A program made the translations under genes and the position numbers. Below the pieces are notes generated by a model that saw only the letters and a list, made by a program, of their open reading frames with translations, did no database searches and was not told the origin of the DNA. From Herbinix sp. (GTDB lineage: Bacteria; Bacillota; Clostridia; Lachnospirales; Lachnospiraceae), in NCBI GenBank assembly GCA_029240245.1, contig JARBTJ010000004.1, positions 1 through 64,000 of the forward strand: a stretch of DNA of 64,000 nt. Direction: 5' to 3'. How positions within the stretch are numbered: the first letter of the stretch is position 1; each line of letters opens with the position of its first letter. Shown here piece after piece: positions 9,149-18,236 of the stretch.

Positions 9149-9177
9149 ATAATAATACGAGTTTTACTATTTGTCAA
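9149..9177 (-). promoter_or_regulatory. Sigma-A promoter of the Trp T-box operon
   Basis: On the minus strand TTGACA and TATTAT are separated by 17 bp and lie just before the T-box leader. Confidence 0.75.
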
Positions 9178-9289
9178 CTAAATTTATTTTGGATTATATA
9201 TTTTTGTTCTGGATGATAAGTTTAATTATTTTGAACTTAACACTATAATTCTTTTGGAATTTATCATGATCCGATAAAATCTCATATCC

Positions 9290-9331
9290 AAATTTTTATA
9301 AAGCCCCAAAGACAATTCCAGTCTCCGGGGC
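9290..9331 (-). terminator. Intrinsic terminator of cotJABC
   Basis: On the minus strand GCCCCGGAGAC pairs with GTCTTTGGGGC, followed by TTTATAAAAATTT. It lies 45 bp beyond the cotJC stop codon. Confidence 0.75.
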
Positions 9332-9375
9332 GAGAAATTTAGATTTTTATTCGTTCATTCTAAACGAAACATCGT

Positions 9376-9978
9376 CTACTGCTTAACATCAAAGGACGGG
9401 TTGAATGCATAGAAGTTTCTGCAATCAAGATCATCCTGAATCATTCTTAAAGCTTCCCCGAATCTCTGGAAATGAACGATTTCCCTTTCACGGAGGAATT
9501 TAATCGGATCACACACTTCCTGATCATGAACCAGACGAAGGATATTATCGTAGGTTGTTCTAGCCTTCTGTTCTGCTGCCATGTCTTCCACAAGATCTGT
9601 AATCGGATCGCCTTTGCTCTGGAAGAAACAGGAATTAAACGGGATGCCGCCGGCTGATTGCGGCCATAAGCCAAGAGTATGATCTACATAGTATTTATCA
9701 AATCCAGATTCAACGATTTCCTGAGGTGATAAATTTTTGGTCAATTGATAAACGATTGCACAAACTATTTCCATATGTGCCATTTCTTCCGTACCGATAT
9801 CGGTAAGTAATCCTTTTACTTTATCATTGCTCATGGTATAACGTTGTGATAAATACCGCTGAGAGGCAGCAAGCTCACCGTCCGGTCCACCGAATTGGCT
9901 CATGATAACCTGTGCCAGCTTCGGATTACACTGAGTAATATTTACCGGGTGTTGTAATCTTTTCTCATAACTCCACAT
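9376..9978 (-). CDS. cotJC: Spore coat protein CotJC (manganese-catalase family)
   Basis: The 200-residue product is a ferritin-like protein of the manganese-catalase family. Metal-binding residues are visible in GELAASQRYLSQRY, GTEEMAHMEIV, DMAAEQKARTTYDNI and REREIVHFQRF, giving the Glu/ExxH pattern of a di-metal site. The start MWSYEKRLQHPVNI is typical of CotJC. It lies 3 bp after cotJB and is the last gene of cotJABC. In Bacillus this operon is made in the mother cell under sigma-E and builds an inner coat layer. Here it may also remove peroxide at the spore surface. Confidence 0.93.
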   Translation of the reverse strand: MWSYEKRLQHPVNITQCNPKLAQVIMSQFGGPDGELAASQRYLSQRYTMSNDKVKGLLTDIGTEEMAHMEIVCAIVYQLTKNLSPQEIVESGFDKYYVDHTLGLWPQSAGGIPFNSCFFQSKGDPITDLVEDMAAEQKARTTYDNILRLVHDQEVCDPIKFLREREIVHFQRFGEALRMIQDDLDCRNFYAFNPSFDVKQ

Positions 9979-9981
9979 ATA

Positions 9982-10239
9982 CTAGCACCTTCCTTCCCAA
10001 GGCCAGGGTCCTTCTGCCCAGGTCCATTTGTCATCATTTTCCACATTATACATTTCAATTGGGCCATAGCATTTGGTGTATTCATGCACCGCTTCATTTC
10101 TTACTCTTTGAATTTTATCCCAGTACTCCAATGCTTCTCTGTCTCTCGGATGAGTATCCAGAAATAATCTAAGTTCATCCATGACAAAGCTGGTAGCTGT
10201 AATACAAGCAAATAATTTTTCTCTATTCATTACATCCAT
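9982..10239 (-). CDS. cotJB: Spore coat protein CotJB
   Basis: The small acidic product contains ATSFVMDELRLFLDTHP and NEAVHEYTKCYGP, hallmarks of CotJB, and ends WPWEGRC. The track start at 10260 is probably upstream of the true start. GGAAGGAGC lies within that extension, so I choose the ATG at 10239 (MDVMNREKLF, 85 residues). This puts the start just past the cotJA stop codon instead of overlapping it. It needs CotJA and CotJC for assembly into the coat, by analogy with Bacillus. Confidence 0.88.
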   Translation of the reverse strand: MDVMNREKLFACITATSFVMDELRLFLDTHPRDREALEYWDKIQRVRNEAVHEYTKCYGPIEMYNVENDDKWTWAEGPWPWEGRC

Positions 10240-10240
10240 C

Positions 10241-10537
10241 TTATTTACAGCTCCTTCCATAGAATTCCAGATCCAATTCTTTAAACAGAGTTCCTCGCTC
10301 TAATGCTTTAAATTCATTTTCGTATAAATTACGAAAACGTTGCCACGGCACATAACACATACCAAGGGGAAAACGGTCAAAGTCGCCTTCTACATACGAG
10401 TCTTTGTCATAACAGTCTTCTGGTGAATATCTGTCTACTAGATCACCACAAACAGGATTTTTATATCTGTTCGGGGAAATATTTTTGTTACAAGGTCCAC
10501 AGTTTCCACCGTCTCTACGATACATCCGTCTATCCAT
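10241..10537 (-). CDS. cotJA: Spore coat protein CotJA
   Basis: The 98-residue product carries FPLGMCYVPWQRFRNLYE, which matches the conserved CotJA core (PLGMAYVPWQ). The N-terminal third is unusually rich in Cys, Asp, Arg and Tyr (CGPCNKN, DCYDKD). The extra cysteines could cross-link in the coat. The start is preceded by AAAGGAGAG. It is the first gene of the operon. I looked for a sigma-E promoter upstream but saw only a weak CATAATAT -10-like string without a matching -35. Confidence 0.87.
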   Translation of the reverse strand: MDRRMYRRDGGNCGPCNKNISPNRYKNPVCGDLVDRYSPEDCYDKDSYVEGDFDRFPLGMCYVPWQRFRNLYENEFKALERGTLFKELDLEFYGRSCK

Positions 10538-10706
10538 TCCTTATTCTCTCCTTTCAACCAATCAGAACAACCTACTTCTGCATTTGTTGTTCTATACATA
10601 TTATGAGTAGAGGACAATTCTGTGCCTGTATCTCATATTGCAAAATCATTAAAACATAAAATTTCATTTTTTTTGTTGAAACTACGGATTAATCGATTGC
10701 AAATCA

Positions 10707-10735
10707 TTGACAATAAAACCTTTATCATATAATAT
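10707..10735 (+). promoter_or_regulatory. Sigma-A promoter upstream of the lipid kinase gene
   Basis: TTGACA is followed after 17 bp by TAATAT; an overlapping TATAAT sits at 15 bp. The start codon is about 115 bp downstream. The rest of the 315-bp gap 10538-10852 shows nothing else clear. Confidence 0.6.
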
Positions 10736-10852
10736 TTAACTAGATACTCGTGGAATTGTCTGACGAATTAGCAGTTTCCGGGAAGATGATTGTAAGTATC
10801 TGCTTGATTCAATCGTATCATAGGTTCATGCATCAAAGGGAGAGAGAGCATC

Positions 10853-11779
10853 ATGTATCATTTCATTATTAACCCCAAATCCAGTTCCGGCAAAGGTATT
10901 AAATATTGGTGGATTGTAAAGAGTGAATTGGACAGACAACAGATAAGCTATACGGCAACATTTACCAGACATGCCGGACATGCTATAGAGATTACCCGGC
11001 AGCTTTGCAATAAGTATACCGGTATTAAGAATATTGTAATATTAGGCGGAGACGGTACCGTTAATGAAGTAATCAACGGCATTGATCATTATAAGGAGGT
11101 ATTGTTAGGATACATCCCTTCCGGCTCAAGCAATGATTTAGCAAGAAGCCTTCGAATTCCTAAGGATCCGATCAAGGCTCTTTCCAATATTTTAAAACCT
11201 ACCCGATTTAAATATTTAGATCATGGTGTGATTACCTTTCTTGATCATGACAAGACACCCAGACGATTTAGCTGTTCCAGCGGTATGGGATATGATGCTA
11301 ATGTTTGTCTGGAGGTACAGGAATCCCCTTTAAAAAGAAGATTAAACCGGTATGGAGCAGGCAAACTGGTATATCTGGCAATAGCTATTAAACAGATTCT
11401 AACGATTATGCCTTCGGATGGTTCTGTCATTATTGACGGGCAAAAAAAGAACACCTATAAGAAAATTCTTTTGGTATCCAGTATGATTCATAAATATGAA
11501 GGCGGAGGTCTATTAATGGCCCCTGATGCAGACCCTGCGGACGGACGTTTGAGCGTCTGTCTGGTTCATGGAATGAGCCGGTTGCAGGTAATCTTTATGC
11601 TGCCAATGTTACTACTTGGTATGCATACTAAATTTAAAGGCGTTGAAGCCTTCCATTGTAAAGAAATTGAAATAATTATGGATAGGAATGTAGCTGTTCA
11701 TACGGATGGTGAGATTCCTGCCGTTTGTTCCCATATTAAGGTAAGTAACCTTGAGGAGCAGGTACGAATGATTTTGTAA
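10853..11779 (+). CDS. Diacylglycerol/lipid kinase family protein (YegS/DagK type)
   Basis: The 308-residue product has the lipid-kinase catalytic domain: FIINPKSSSGKG at the start, GGDGTVNEVINGI as the nucleotide-binding loop (about residue 63), and PSGSSNDLARSL. These are shared by bacterial DagK and YegS. DagK returns diacylglycerol, released in lipoteichoic-acid and membrane-glycan synthesis, to phosphatidic acid. The exact lipid cannot be told from the sequence. It is followed 9 bp later by the VanZ-like gene, likely in one transcript. GGGAGAGAG precedes the ATG. Confidence 0.87.
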   Translation: MYHFIINPKSSSGKGIKYWWIVKSELDRQQISYTATFTRHAGHAIEITRQLCNKYTGIKNIVILGGDGTVNEVINGIDHYKEVLLGYIPSGSSNDLARSLRIPKDPIKALSNILKPTRFKYLDHGVITFLDHDKTPRRFSCSSGMGYDANVCLEVQESPLKRRLNRYGAGKLVYLAIAIKQILTIMPSDGSVIIDGQKKNTYKKILLVSSMIHKYEGGGLLMAPDADPADGRLSVCLVHGMSRLQVIFMLPMLLLGMHTKFKGVEAFHCKEIEIIMDRNVAVHTDGEIPAVCSHIKVSNLEEQVRMIL

Positions 11780-11788
11780 GGAAAGCAG

Positions 11789-12685
11789 GTGCATTCGATG
11801 CAAAGACGATCGAGTATTCACATATCTTCTTTAATTGTATTTTTAAGTATTTTAACCACCCTGCTGCAATTTGCAGTTTATTATTTCTTTGCATCGTCCT
11901 ATTTGATATTGGGCATATCCTCTTTATTCGTTGCCCTATGCTGCCATATCCTATTAGAACGTTCGTATGATTATGAAGCCTGTTTTATCTATACCGTATT
12001 AAGTGTATTCATTAGTTTGATCGTTACCATTTTAACTTATCTGGGGAAGGATGATTCCTTTTCCATCATCCCTTATACGGAAACCTTAATCGGTATTGTC
12101 GTGGTAAACTGGCTGATACCCAACATCCATTGCTTTATCCGCAACATGTTTGATTATGGAACCAGAATTGAAAATTATACCGAGTTTTATCGGAACAGCA
12201 GCATTATCTTTCTGCTGTTTTACATAGGAATCATCGTTTATGGTTCTTTCTTTGTAAAAGTGTTTCCCTGGGCTTATCCCATGAATACGGATTCAGTTAA
12301 TCTGATCCCCTTTCTGTCTGTGTCCACACAGATTGAGGATTATTTATATGGAGCTCTTCCGCTCAGTGACATTCTACTATATTTAAGCAGCCGGATATTA
12401 ATTTTTATCCCGTATGGATTTTATGTTACCTTAATTTCCCGCAGGGTATCCCGGTTGCTCCGATGTGTGATTTTATTATTCGTTCCTGTGATATTGGAAG
12501 CACTTCAATATTTCCTTTATCCTACCCGTTGTGATATTGACGATGTCATTTATGCGTTCTTTGGAGGTCTCCTCGGCATTTTATGTTTCAGTCTGACCAA
12601 CGCGGTATACAAGCTAATTTCCGGAAGGAATTTTTTGTCTAAGGATCCCACCTACCGATTTACCAACAGCTCCCTCCATTTTTAA
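11789..12685 (+). CDS. VanZ-like family membrane protein
   Basis: The 298-residue protein has several transmembrane segments. The C-terminal half has the VanZ-like pattern: VNLIPFLSV, then IPYGFYVTLISRRVSR, VPVILEALQYF and CDIDDVIYAFFGGLLG. VanZ proteins are implicated in low-level teicoplanin resistance and in surface properties; the biochemical role is unknown. The start may be GTG at 11789 or ATG at 11798. It follows the lipid kinase by 9 bp. Its TAA shares the TTAA string with the stop codon of the convergent helicase gene. Confidence 0.78.
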   Translation: MHSMQRRSSIHISSLIVFLSILTTLLQFAVYYFFASSYLILGISSLFVALCCHILLERSYDYEACFIYTVLSVFISLIVTILTYLGKDDSFSIIPYTETLIGIVVVNWLIPNIHCFIRNMFDYGTRIENYTEFYRNSSIIFLLFYIGIIVYGSFFVKVFPWAYPMNTDSVNLIPFLSVSTQIEDYLYGALPLSDILLYLSSRILIFIPYGFYVTLISRRVSRLLRCVILLFVPVILEALQYFLYPTRCDIDDVIYAFFGGLLGILCFSLTNAVYKLISGRNFLSKDPTYRFTNSSLHF

Positions 12686-15105
12686 GAATGAACCTCGACC
12701 GCATTCTGCCAGAAATTATCCAGAATGCCTCTCATGGTATCCACATTTACGGAGACATTGGGAAACCATTCCCTCGGAAATAACTCACAGTACTGCTTCT
12801 GCGTGAATCTTTCATCCAGAAGAAGGATTGCACCCCGATCCTCCTTAGTACGGATGACTCTGCCCGCTGACTGTAAAACCTTGTTCATTCCCTGGTAAAG
12901 GTACGAATAATCGAAGCCTTTACCATTTTTTTCGTCAAAATATCCCCGGAACAATTCTCTTTCATTACATACCATAGGCAGGCCTGTACCGACAATAACA
13001 GCACCTATAAGCCGATCGCTCTTTAAATCAATTCCTTCGCTGAAAATTCCTCCCATAACGCAAAAACCGATTCGACTATTTTCCGGATCCTCCACAAATT
13101 CCTGTAAAAAGAGCTCCCGCTCTCCTTCGCTCATACTACTGCTTTGCACAACAACCCCCTTAAGCTCCGGGTAAGCAAGTTCTGCAATTGTCTGAAGCAT
13201 CTGATAGGATGGGAAGAAAACCATATAGTTACCTGTCTTTGCATCGGTAAATTCCTTGATGTAGCGAAGAATCTTCTTATATTCCGTTTCATTGCGTCGT
13301 GTATATTTTGTACTTACATCCTTGCCAATCATGATGATTCTGTTTTCCGGTAAAAAGGAGGAGGGTGCATACACCGCATAATCTTCTTTCCTCCCACCCA
13401 GCTGCTCCATATAGTAATTGATGGGCAGTAAAGTAGCGGAAAAGAGTACAGCGCTACGCCCCCGCTCCATACAGGTTAAAAGATTTTTAGACGGATCCAT
13501 GCATTGAAGTTTTATCCGGAAACTGTCCTCCTCTTCATAATCCGTATATATGGTATATTTCTCATCGTGAATCTCGTATATATTTAAAAAGTGCCTGATA
13601 TCCAGAAATAGACGAAGTACTTCTTCCCCTCCCTCAAGCAGATGATTTTCCTGCAAGAACACTTCATATTCAGCCATCAAACCCATAAGATGAAGGCCGA
13701 AACCATCCACATTATCCAGTACCTCAAATTCGTCACAGTCTCTCCTTAGTTTCAACAGATCATTATTACATTGATCCAGCAGCTTTGTAAATTTAGGGCT
13801 TTTATCCTTAACAAACCGCTTCACCTCTAAAAAGCTGTCCTTATACAAGACGGCACTGTACATTTCTCTGGCGCGGTCAACGAGATTATGTGCCTCGTCG
13901 ATTAAAAATACATAATCTCTCTGTTTTTCATTCTGAAAAAACCGTCTTAGGTAAACATTGGGGTCAAAGGCATAATTATAGTCGCAAATAACCGCATCCG
14001 TCCACAATGTAGCGTCAAGACACATTTCAAACGGGCAGACACAGTGCTGTTCGGCATATGCAATAACCAGATCCCTGTTAATGTCGTTTTCATTCGTAAG
14101 TAAATCATATACGGCATCATTTACCCTGTCATAATACCCCTTTGCACGCTCGCAGGCGACCGGATTACAATCCGGCTTGTCCAGGATACAAATCTTATCC
14201 TTCGCTGTAATGGTGACTACTTTCATGGGTAGGCCACTTTCATTCAGGATATGAAAGGTATCCTCTGCAACGGTTCGGGTGATTGTTTTAGCAGTCAGAT
14301 AGAAAATTTTCTCCACGAGACCTTCGCCCATAGCTTTTACGGAAGGGAAAACCGTAGAAATAGTCTTGCCAACACCGGTTGGAGCTTCAATAAACAACTT
14401 CTTTTTCCGTAAAATTGTTTTATAAACACCAGTAACCAGCTCCTTCTGACCCTCCCTGTATGGAAAGGGAAAGTCGAGTGCTTTAATGGCAGTATTTCTT
14501 TTTTCTGTCCACTTAATCTGCCACTCAGCCCATTTGCAGTATTCATTGACCAGATGGTCAAACCATGCACTTAACTCCTCATTAGTAAAGGTTTCTTCAA
14601 AATACCTAAGGTTTTCGGTTTCAATATTGCAATAGGTAATACGAATTCCAATTTTCTCATGACTGTATTTTGTGGCATAAATATAGGCATAGCACATCGC
14701 CTGTGCACGGTGAACCCCTTCCGGCGCAGTCAGATGTGAGATATCCATATAAACACCTTTGATTTCATCAATCGTAATTTCCGGTGAGTTACTTTCCTCC
14801 TCCTCAAAAATAAGAACAGAAAAGTCTTCTCTGATCACATTATTAACAATAATTCCGTCAGCCCTACCCTCTATGGTCAGTTCAAAGGAGATATCCTCTC
14901 TTGTTATCGGAACTGTGATACTTAACGGCACTTCAGCACTGTAATTAGCACCCATCTGCTTTTGAAGCTTCCGATGCAGACGACTTCCCGCCTGCATCGC
15001 ATCGGCTTCAAACCTTGCCTTTGTATTATCAATATCTCCGGAGCGCAGAATAAATTCCACCAGATTTCGTACCGATATTCGAATATTTACATTAGTTTCC
15101 TGCAT
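12682..15105 (-). CDS. Rad3/DinG-type helicase with N-terminal RecB-like nuclease domain
   Basis: The 807-residue product joins two modules. Residues about 40-180 match a PD-(D/E)XK nuclease: GSRLHRKLQ, IEGRADGII (motif II Asp), IDEIKGVY (motif III E-x-K) and QAMCYAYIYA (motif IV). The rest is a superfamily 2 XPD-like helicase with EAPTGVGKTIS (Walker A), DEAHNL (Walker B) and SAGRVIRTKEDRG (motif VI). Cysteines in CILDKPDCNPVACE and HCVCPFEMC match an iron-sulphur cluster of XPD/DinG type. It probably unwinds and trims damaged or structured DNA. It runs convergently with the VanZ gene. CGGAGGGTGTT precedes the ATG. Confidence 0.88.
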   Translation of the reverse strand: MQETNVNIRISVRNLVEFILRSGDIDNTKARFEADAMQAGSRLHRKLQKQMGANYSAEVPLSITVPITREDISFELTIEGRADGIIVNNVIREDFSVLIFEEEESNSPEITIDEIKGVYMDISHLTAPEGVHRAQAMCYAYIYATKYSHEKIGIRITYCNIETENLRYFEETFTNEELSAWFDHLVNEYCKWAEWQIKWTEKRNTAIKALDFPFPYREGQKELVTGVYKTILRKKKLFIEAPTGVGKTISTVFPSVKAMGEGLVEKIFYLTAKTITRTVAEDTFHILNESGLPMKVVTITAKDKICILDKPDCNPVACERAKGYYDRVNDAVYDLLTNENDINRDLVIAYAEQHCVCPFEMCLDATLWTDAVICDYNYAFDPNVYLRRFFQNEKQRDYVFLIDEAHNLVDRAREMYSAVLYKDSFLEVKRFVKDKSPKFTKLLDQCNNDLLKLRRDCDEFEVLDNVDGFGLHLMGLMAEYEVFLQENHLLEGGEEVLRLFLDIRHFLNIYEIHDEKYTIYTDYEEEDSFRIKLQCMDPSKNLLTCMERGRSAVLFSATLLPINYYMEQLGGRKEDYAVYAPSSFLPENRIIMIGKDVSTKYTRRNETEYKKILRYIKEFTDAKTGNYMVFFPSYQMLQTIAELAYPELKGVVVQSSSMSEGERELFLQEFVEDPENSRIGFCVMGGIFSEGIDLKSDRLIGAVIVGTGLPMVCNERELFRGYFDEKNGKGFDYSYLYQGMNKVLQSAGRVIRTKEDRGAILLLDERFTQKQYCELFPREWFPNVSVNVDTMRGILDNFWQNAVEVHS

Positions 15106-15434
15106 AACACCCTCCGACTGCCTTGAATGAAAAAAGCACTATAAATATATATCATTTATAATGCTTATCGATTAATTTTATTTTATCATAAATATGCTAA
15201 TATGCCAAGCTTCCGGTAGTTTTTGTTTACTTCCCCTAATACTAAACACCTGCTGTAATCCTCATCCTCATCGAGTATACCAACCTGATATTCCTTGGTT
15301 AAATCATTCCTAGAGTCCCTACTTTGCTTTATCGGTGAGCAAAACATGACTATTAGCTTAATTCCACGTATTCATTTTATGGTATTTGCGTATTAAGTCA
15401 ATATATTTTTATATTAATTAAATAAGTTTTTTAC
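15106..15434. other. Intergenic region with an AT-rich hairpin
   Basis: AGCACTATAAAT pairs with ATTTATAATGCT at 15133-15164, followed on the minus strand by TTTTTTC, so it could attenuate transcription entering the helicase gene. A 53-codon minus-strand ORF (15186-15347) is present but lacks a ribosome-binding site. Nothing else is recognised. Confidence 0.35.
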
Positions 15435-15463
15435 TTGCATTTTTTACCTTAATCTGATACATT
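15435..15463 (+). promoter_or_regulatory. Sigma-A-type promoter for the DUF1292 gene
   Basis: TTGCAT and TACATT are separated by 17 bp and lie 58 bp before the chosen ATG at 15521. Confidence 0.5.
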
Positions 15464-15520
15464 CTAGATATATTCCTCTGTTCTTTTATGGAGGTAAATT
15501 ATAAAAAGCGAGGTAATAAT

Positions 15521-15883
15521 ATGAGCAATCACAATCACGATGGCAGCTGTGGCTGCGGACATGATCATGAGTATGAACACGATTCAATTACATTATCATT
15601 AGATGACGGTACTGAGTTAAATTGCATCGTATTGGATATTTTCTCTGTAGATGGCAAAGATTACATTGCACTTCAGCCTGAAGAGGGTGAAAGTGAAGAC
15701 GATAACGTATTCTTATATCGTTATATCCAAGAAGATGACGGTGAACCGCAGCTTTTAAACATTGAAGATGATGAGGAATTCGAGGCTGTTGCTGATGCAT
15801 TCGAGGAATTGTTGGATTCTGAGGAATTTGACGACATGTTTGATGAGGATTATGAAGAAGCAGAAGAGGAAGATGAGGAATAG
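15521..15883 (+). CDS. DUF1292 family protein (YrzB-like)
   Basis: The track starts this ORF at 15488, but GCGAGGTAATAAT lies correctly before the ATG at 15521, giving a 120-residue protein (MSNHNHDGSC). The N terminus is His/Cys-rich (HNHDGSCGCGHDHEYEH) and could bind metal. SITLSLDDGTELNCIVLDIF, KDYIALQP and VFLYRYIQ are the DUF1292 core. The tail is almost entirely Asp/Glu. YrzB-type proteins are common in Firmicutes and are of unknown function; in Bacillus the gene lies beside yrrK/yrrL. It is a single gene here. Confidence 0.82.
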   Translation: MSNHNHDGSCGCGHDHEYEHDSITLSLDDGTELNCIVLDIFSVDGKDYIALQPEEGESEDDNVFLYRYIQEDDGEPQLLNIEDDEEFEAVADAFEELLDSEEFDDMFDEDYEEAEEEDEE

Positions 15884-15925
15884 TGAGCAGGTTTGAAGAA
15901 GATCCGCTTTGACTTCGACTAATAT

Positions 15926-15982
15926 AGGCTGCCATTACAGATCAACGATCCGATCACCGGATATTTGAATGCATGGCAGCCT
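15926..15982 (+). terminator. Hairpin after the DUF1292 gene
   Basis: AGGCTGCCAT pairs with ATGGCAGCCT, with GATCCGATCACCGGATA in the loop region. CTTCTTATTCTT follows, a loose T-rich tract. Confidence 0.6.
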
Positions 15983-15992
15983 CTTCTTATTC

Positions 15993-17825
15993 TTAAGTTT
16001 TGATAATTTCCCCGATAAATCTGGAGCAATCCATTTCTTTATTGTAACGTTCTTTTGCGCTTAATATATAGAGGTATTCCTTTGCTCGGGTCATTGCTAC
16101 ATAAAAAAGTCTACGCTCCTCTTCAACATCCGCTTCCAAAACGGCTTTCTTATGAGGTGTTATTCCTTCATTGGCATCAACAATATATACGACTTTAAAT
16201 TCCAAACCCTTGGAACTGTGCATCGTTGCTATCGTAATACTGTCTTTGTTATTATTTGCTGCTTCCGAGGCCTGACGCTTCAGTTCCTGTTTATATTCAT
16301 CCATATGATGAAACCACTCTTCATAGGTCTTAAATTCTCTTGCATTTTCCTGCAGCTCATCGAGTATTTCAATCAGTTCTTCGACTTTTATTTTCCGCAT
16401 ATCAGCATATTCCTTTAAATAGCCCTCATACCCTACCCCACGGCGAATATAATTGATGGCTGCATAGGGATTCATACGACCAAGTATCGTAATATCATAA
16501 TCAAATTGATCCAGACGCTCCAGCATCCAGTTCTTGTCATCATAATAGGCCTTCACATCTTCAAAATCTACTTCGGGTGAATCAAAGCATTCTCGGCTGA
16601 TATATCGCTTTGGGCGGTTAATAATCTGTAGATAAAAGCTGCGTTGCGTGCTACCCATAGCAATCCTGATATAGGAAATGAGATCGGTTGTTATCCAATG
16701 GTCATACAGATTCGGCAGACTGTCTCGCATTCGAAAAGGAATATTATATTCCATCAATTTATGTAACAGAGCACCCGAGCCCATATTGGTACGTATCAAT
16801 ATTGCCATCTCCGAAAGAGCAATTCCTGCTTTATTTAACTTCAGTATTTCATCCGCCAACATCTGATTTTCCTTAGCTAGTGTCTCAAAGGCATGAATCT
16901 CAATCTCTCTTCCTACACTCTTAACCGCACTGACCTCCTTCGAAAATCTGTTTTTGTTATGCATAACTAACCGGTTGGCGGCCTTAACGATCGCTTGGGT
17001 TGACCGGTAATTCACATTTAAAAGTACCTGTTTGCATTCAGTGTAATGGTCCGGGAACTTTAACATAATTTCTGGTTTCGCTCCACGGAATCGGTAGATC
17101 GACTGATCATCATCCCCCACGATAAATATATTATTACGGGGTTTTGCAAGCAACTTCATAATCTCGAACTGAACTTTATTAATGTCCTGAAACTCATCAA
17201 TTAATATGTATTGAAATTTTTCCTGCCAAATCGTTAAAATGTCCCCCCGCTTTGTTAGCAACTCATGGCAATAAAGCAGCATATCATCAAAATCGATTAA
17301 TTTAGCCTTTTTTAACCGATTATTATAATCAGTATAGATGGATCGAAAAATCTCCTCCGAGCAATGAACCGAATAGTAATTTGACAATTCCATCTGGTTT
17401 CCCTTAACCAGGCTGATTTCCGAGAACAAATCCTTGATAAATTCCTTCTCATCCTCATATTCCAGCTCATGACGATGTATAATCTCCTTTAAAAACTGAT
17501 ATCGAACTTCCTCTCGTACGATATTAGTTGCATTAAAATGATAGGCATGCTTTAGTATCGTAAAAAAAACTGCATGAAAGGTACCGAAATTAACTTTGGT
17601 ATAACTACTTTTCATTCCTGCAAGGAAACGTTCCTTCATCTCGCCTGCAGCTGCCTTGGTAAATGTAATCACCAGTATATTTTCCTCCGGAATCTGGTGT
17701 TCCTGTATTAAATATTTGGTTCGTTCGGTAATAACCAGAGTTTTACCCGAACCAGGCCCTGCAAGAACAAGCATCGGACCATCCTTATGCCAAACGGCCT
17801 GCTTTTGTGAGGAATTCATCTGCAT
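15993..17825 (-). CDS. UvrD/PcrA-family ATP-dependent DNA helicase
   Basis: The 610-residue superfamily 1A helicase has all main motifs: SSQKQAVWH (Q motif), LAGPGSGKT (I), TFTKAAAGEMKERF (Ia), IDEFQDINK (II), GDDDQSIYRFRGA (III), LNVNYRS (IV), TMHSSKGLEFKVVYI (V) and VAMTRAKEYLYIL (VI). It is about 100-150 residues shorter than typical PcrA (roughly 730-750), with a reduced 2B/C-terminal part. It is therefore better called a short UvrD-like helicase than PcrA. AGGAG lies 8 bp before the ATG. It is a single gene, convergent with the DUF1292 gene, and probably works in repair or in removing proteins from DNA. Confidence 0.9.
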   Translation of the reverse strand: MQMNSSQKQAVWHKDGPMLVLAGPGSGKTLVITERTKYLIQEHQIPEENILVITFTKAAAGEMKERFLAGMKSSYTKVNFGTFHAVFFTILKHAYHFNATNIVREEVRYQFLKEIIHRHELEYEDEKEFIKDLFSEISLVKGNQMELSNYYSVHCSEEIFRSIYTDYNNRLKKAKLIDFDDMLLYCHELLTKRGDILTIWQEKFQYILIDEFQDINKVQFEIMKLLAKPRNNIFIVGDDDQSIYRFRGAKPEIMLKFPDHYTECKQVLLNVNYRSTQAIVKAANRLVMHNKNRFSKEVSAVKSVGREIEIHAFETLAKENQMLADEILKLNKAGIALSEMAILIRTNMGSGALLHKLMEYNIPFRMRDSLPNLYDHWITTDLISYIRIAMGSTQRSFYLQIINRPKRYISRECFDSPEVDFEDVKAYYDDKNWMLERLDQFDYDITILGRMNPYAAINYIRRGVGYEGYLKEYADMRKIKVEELIEILDELQENAREFKTYEEWFHHMDEYKQELKRQASEAANNNKDSITIATMHSSKGLEFKVVYIVDANEGITPHKKAVLEADVEEERRLFYVAMTRAKEYLYILSAKERYNKEMDCSRFIGEIIKT

Positions 17826-18035
17826 TATATTCGCTCCTGACTGTACTGATTTATAATGAATATTTAAAATGGGTTTACTATCGGAAATAAGAATAGGATA
17901 CTACTTCGACTTATTATAACAGATCTATAAAGATTTGCAGGGAAGGAAAGTATGGAAATAAGGGTGTTATATTATCCGTCTTGCCGGAAAAACTCCGGCT
18001 AGACGGATATTTATTGTTCTTCTCATTATTTATAC

Positions 18036-18235
18036 ATTGCTTTTTTCAATGTTTATTCATTACTTTATTCAATGTTTTATTCATTGCGTTATTCAATGTT
18101 TTATTCATTGCGTTATTCATTGTTTTATTCAATGTTTTATTCATTGTTTTATTCAATGCTTATTCATCGCTTTATTCAATGTTTTATTCAATGCTTTATT
18201 CAATGTTTTATTTCATTGTTTTATTCTTTGATTCG
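18036..18235. repeat. 12-bp tandem repeat array (consensus TTATTCAATGTT)
   Basis: About 14 contiguous near-identical copies of TTATTCAATGTT (variants TTATTCATTGCG, TTATTCATTGTT, TTATTCATCGCT) run up to the gltX stop codon at 18237. The period of 12 is kept with only one or two indels. The rest of the 411-bp gap (17826-18035) shows nothing clear. Confidence 0.9.
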
Positions 18236-18236
18236 A

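Noticed and set aside
10538-10700. Sigma-E promoter of cotJABC
   Set aside because: CATAATAT is present on the minus strand but no acceptable -35 lies at 13-15 bp, so I did not list it.
15186-15347. Minus-strand ORF of 53 codons (MFCSPIKQ...) upstream of the helicase gene
   Set aside because: The residue pattern looks fairly protein-like but there is no ribosome-binding site, and it lies in an AT-rich leader region; left as unproven.
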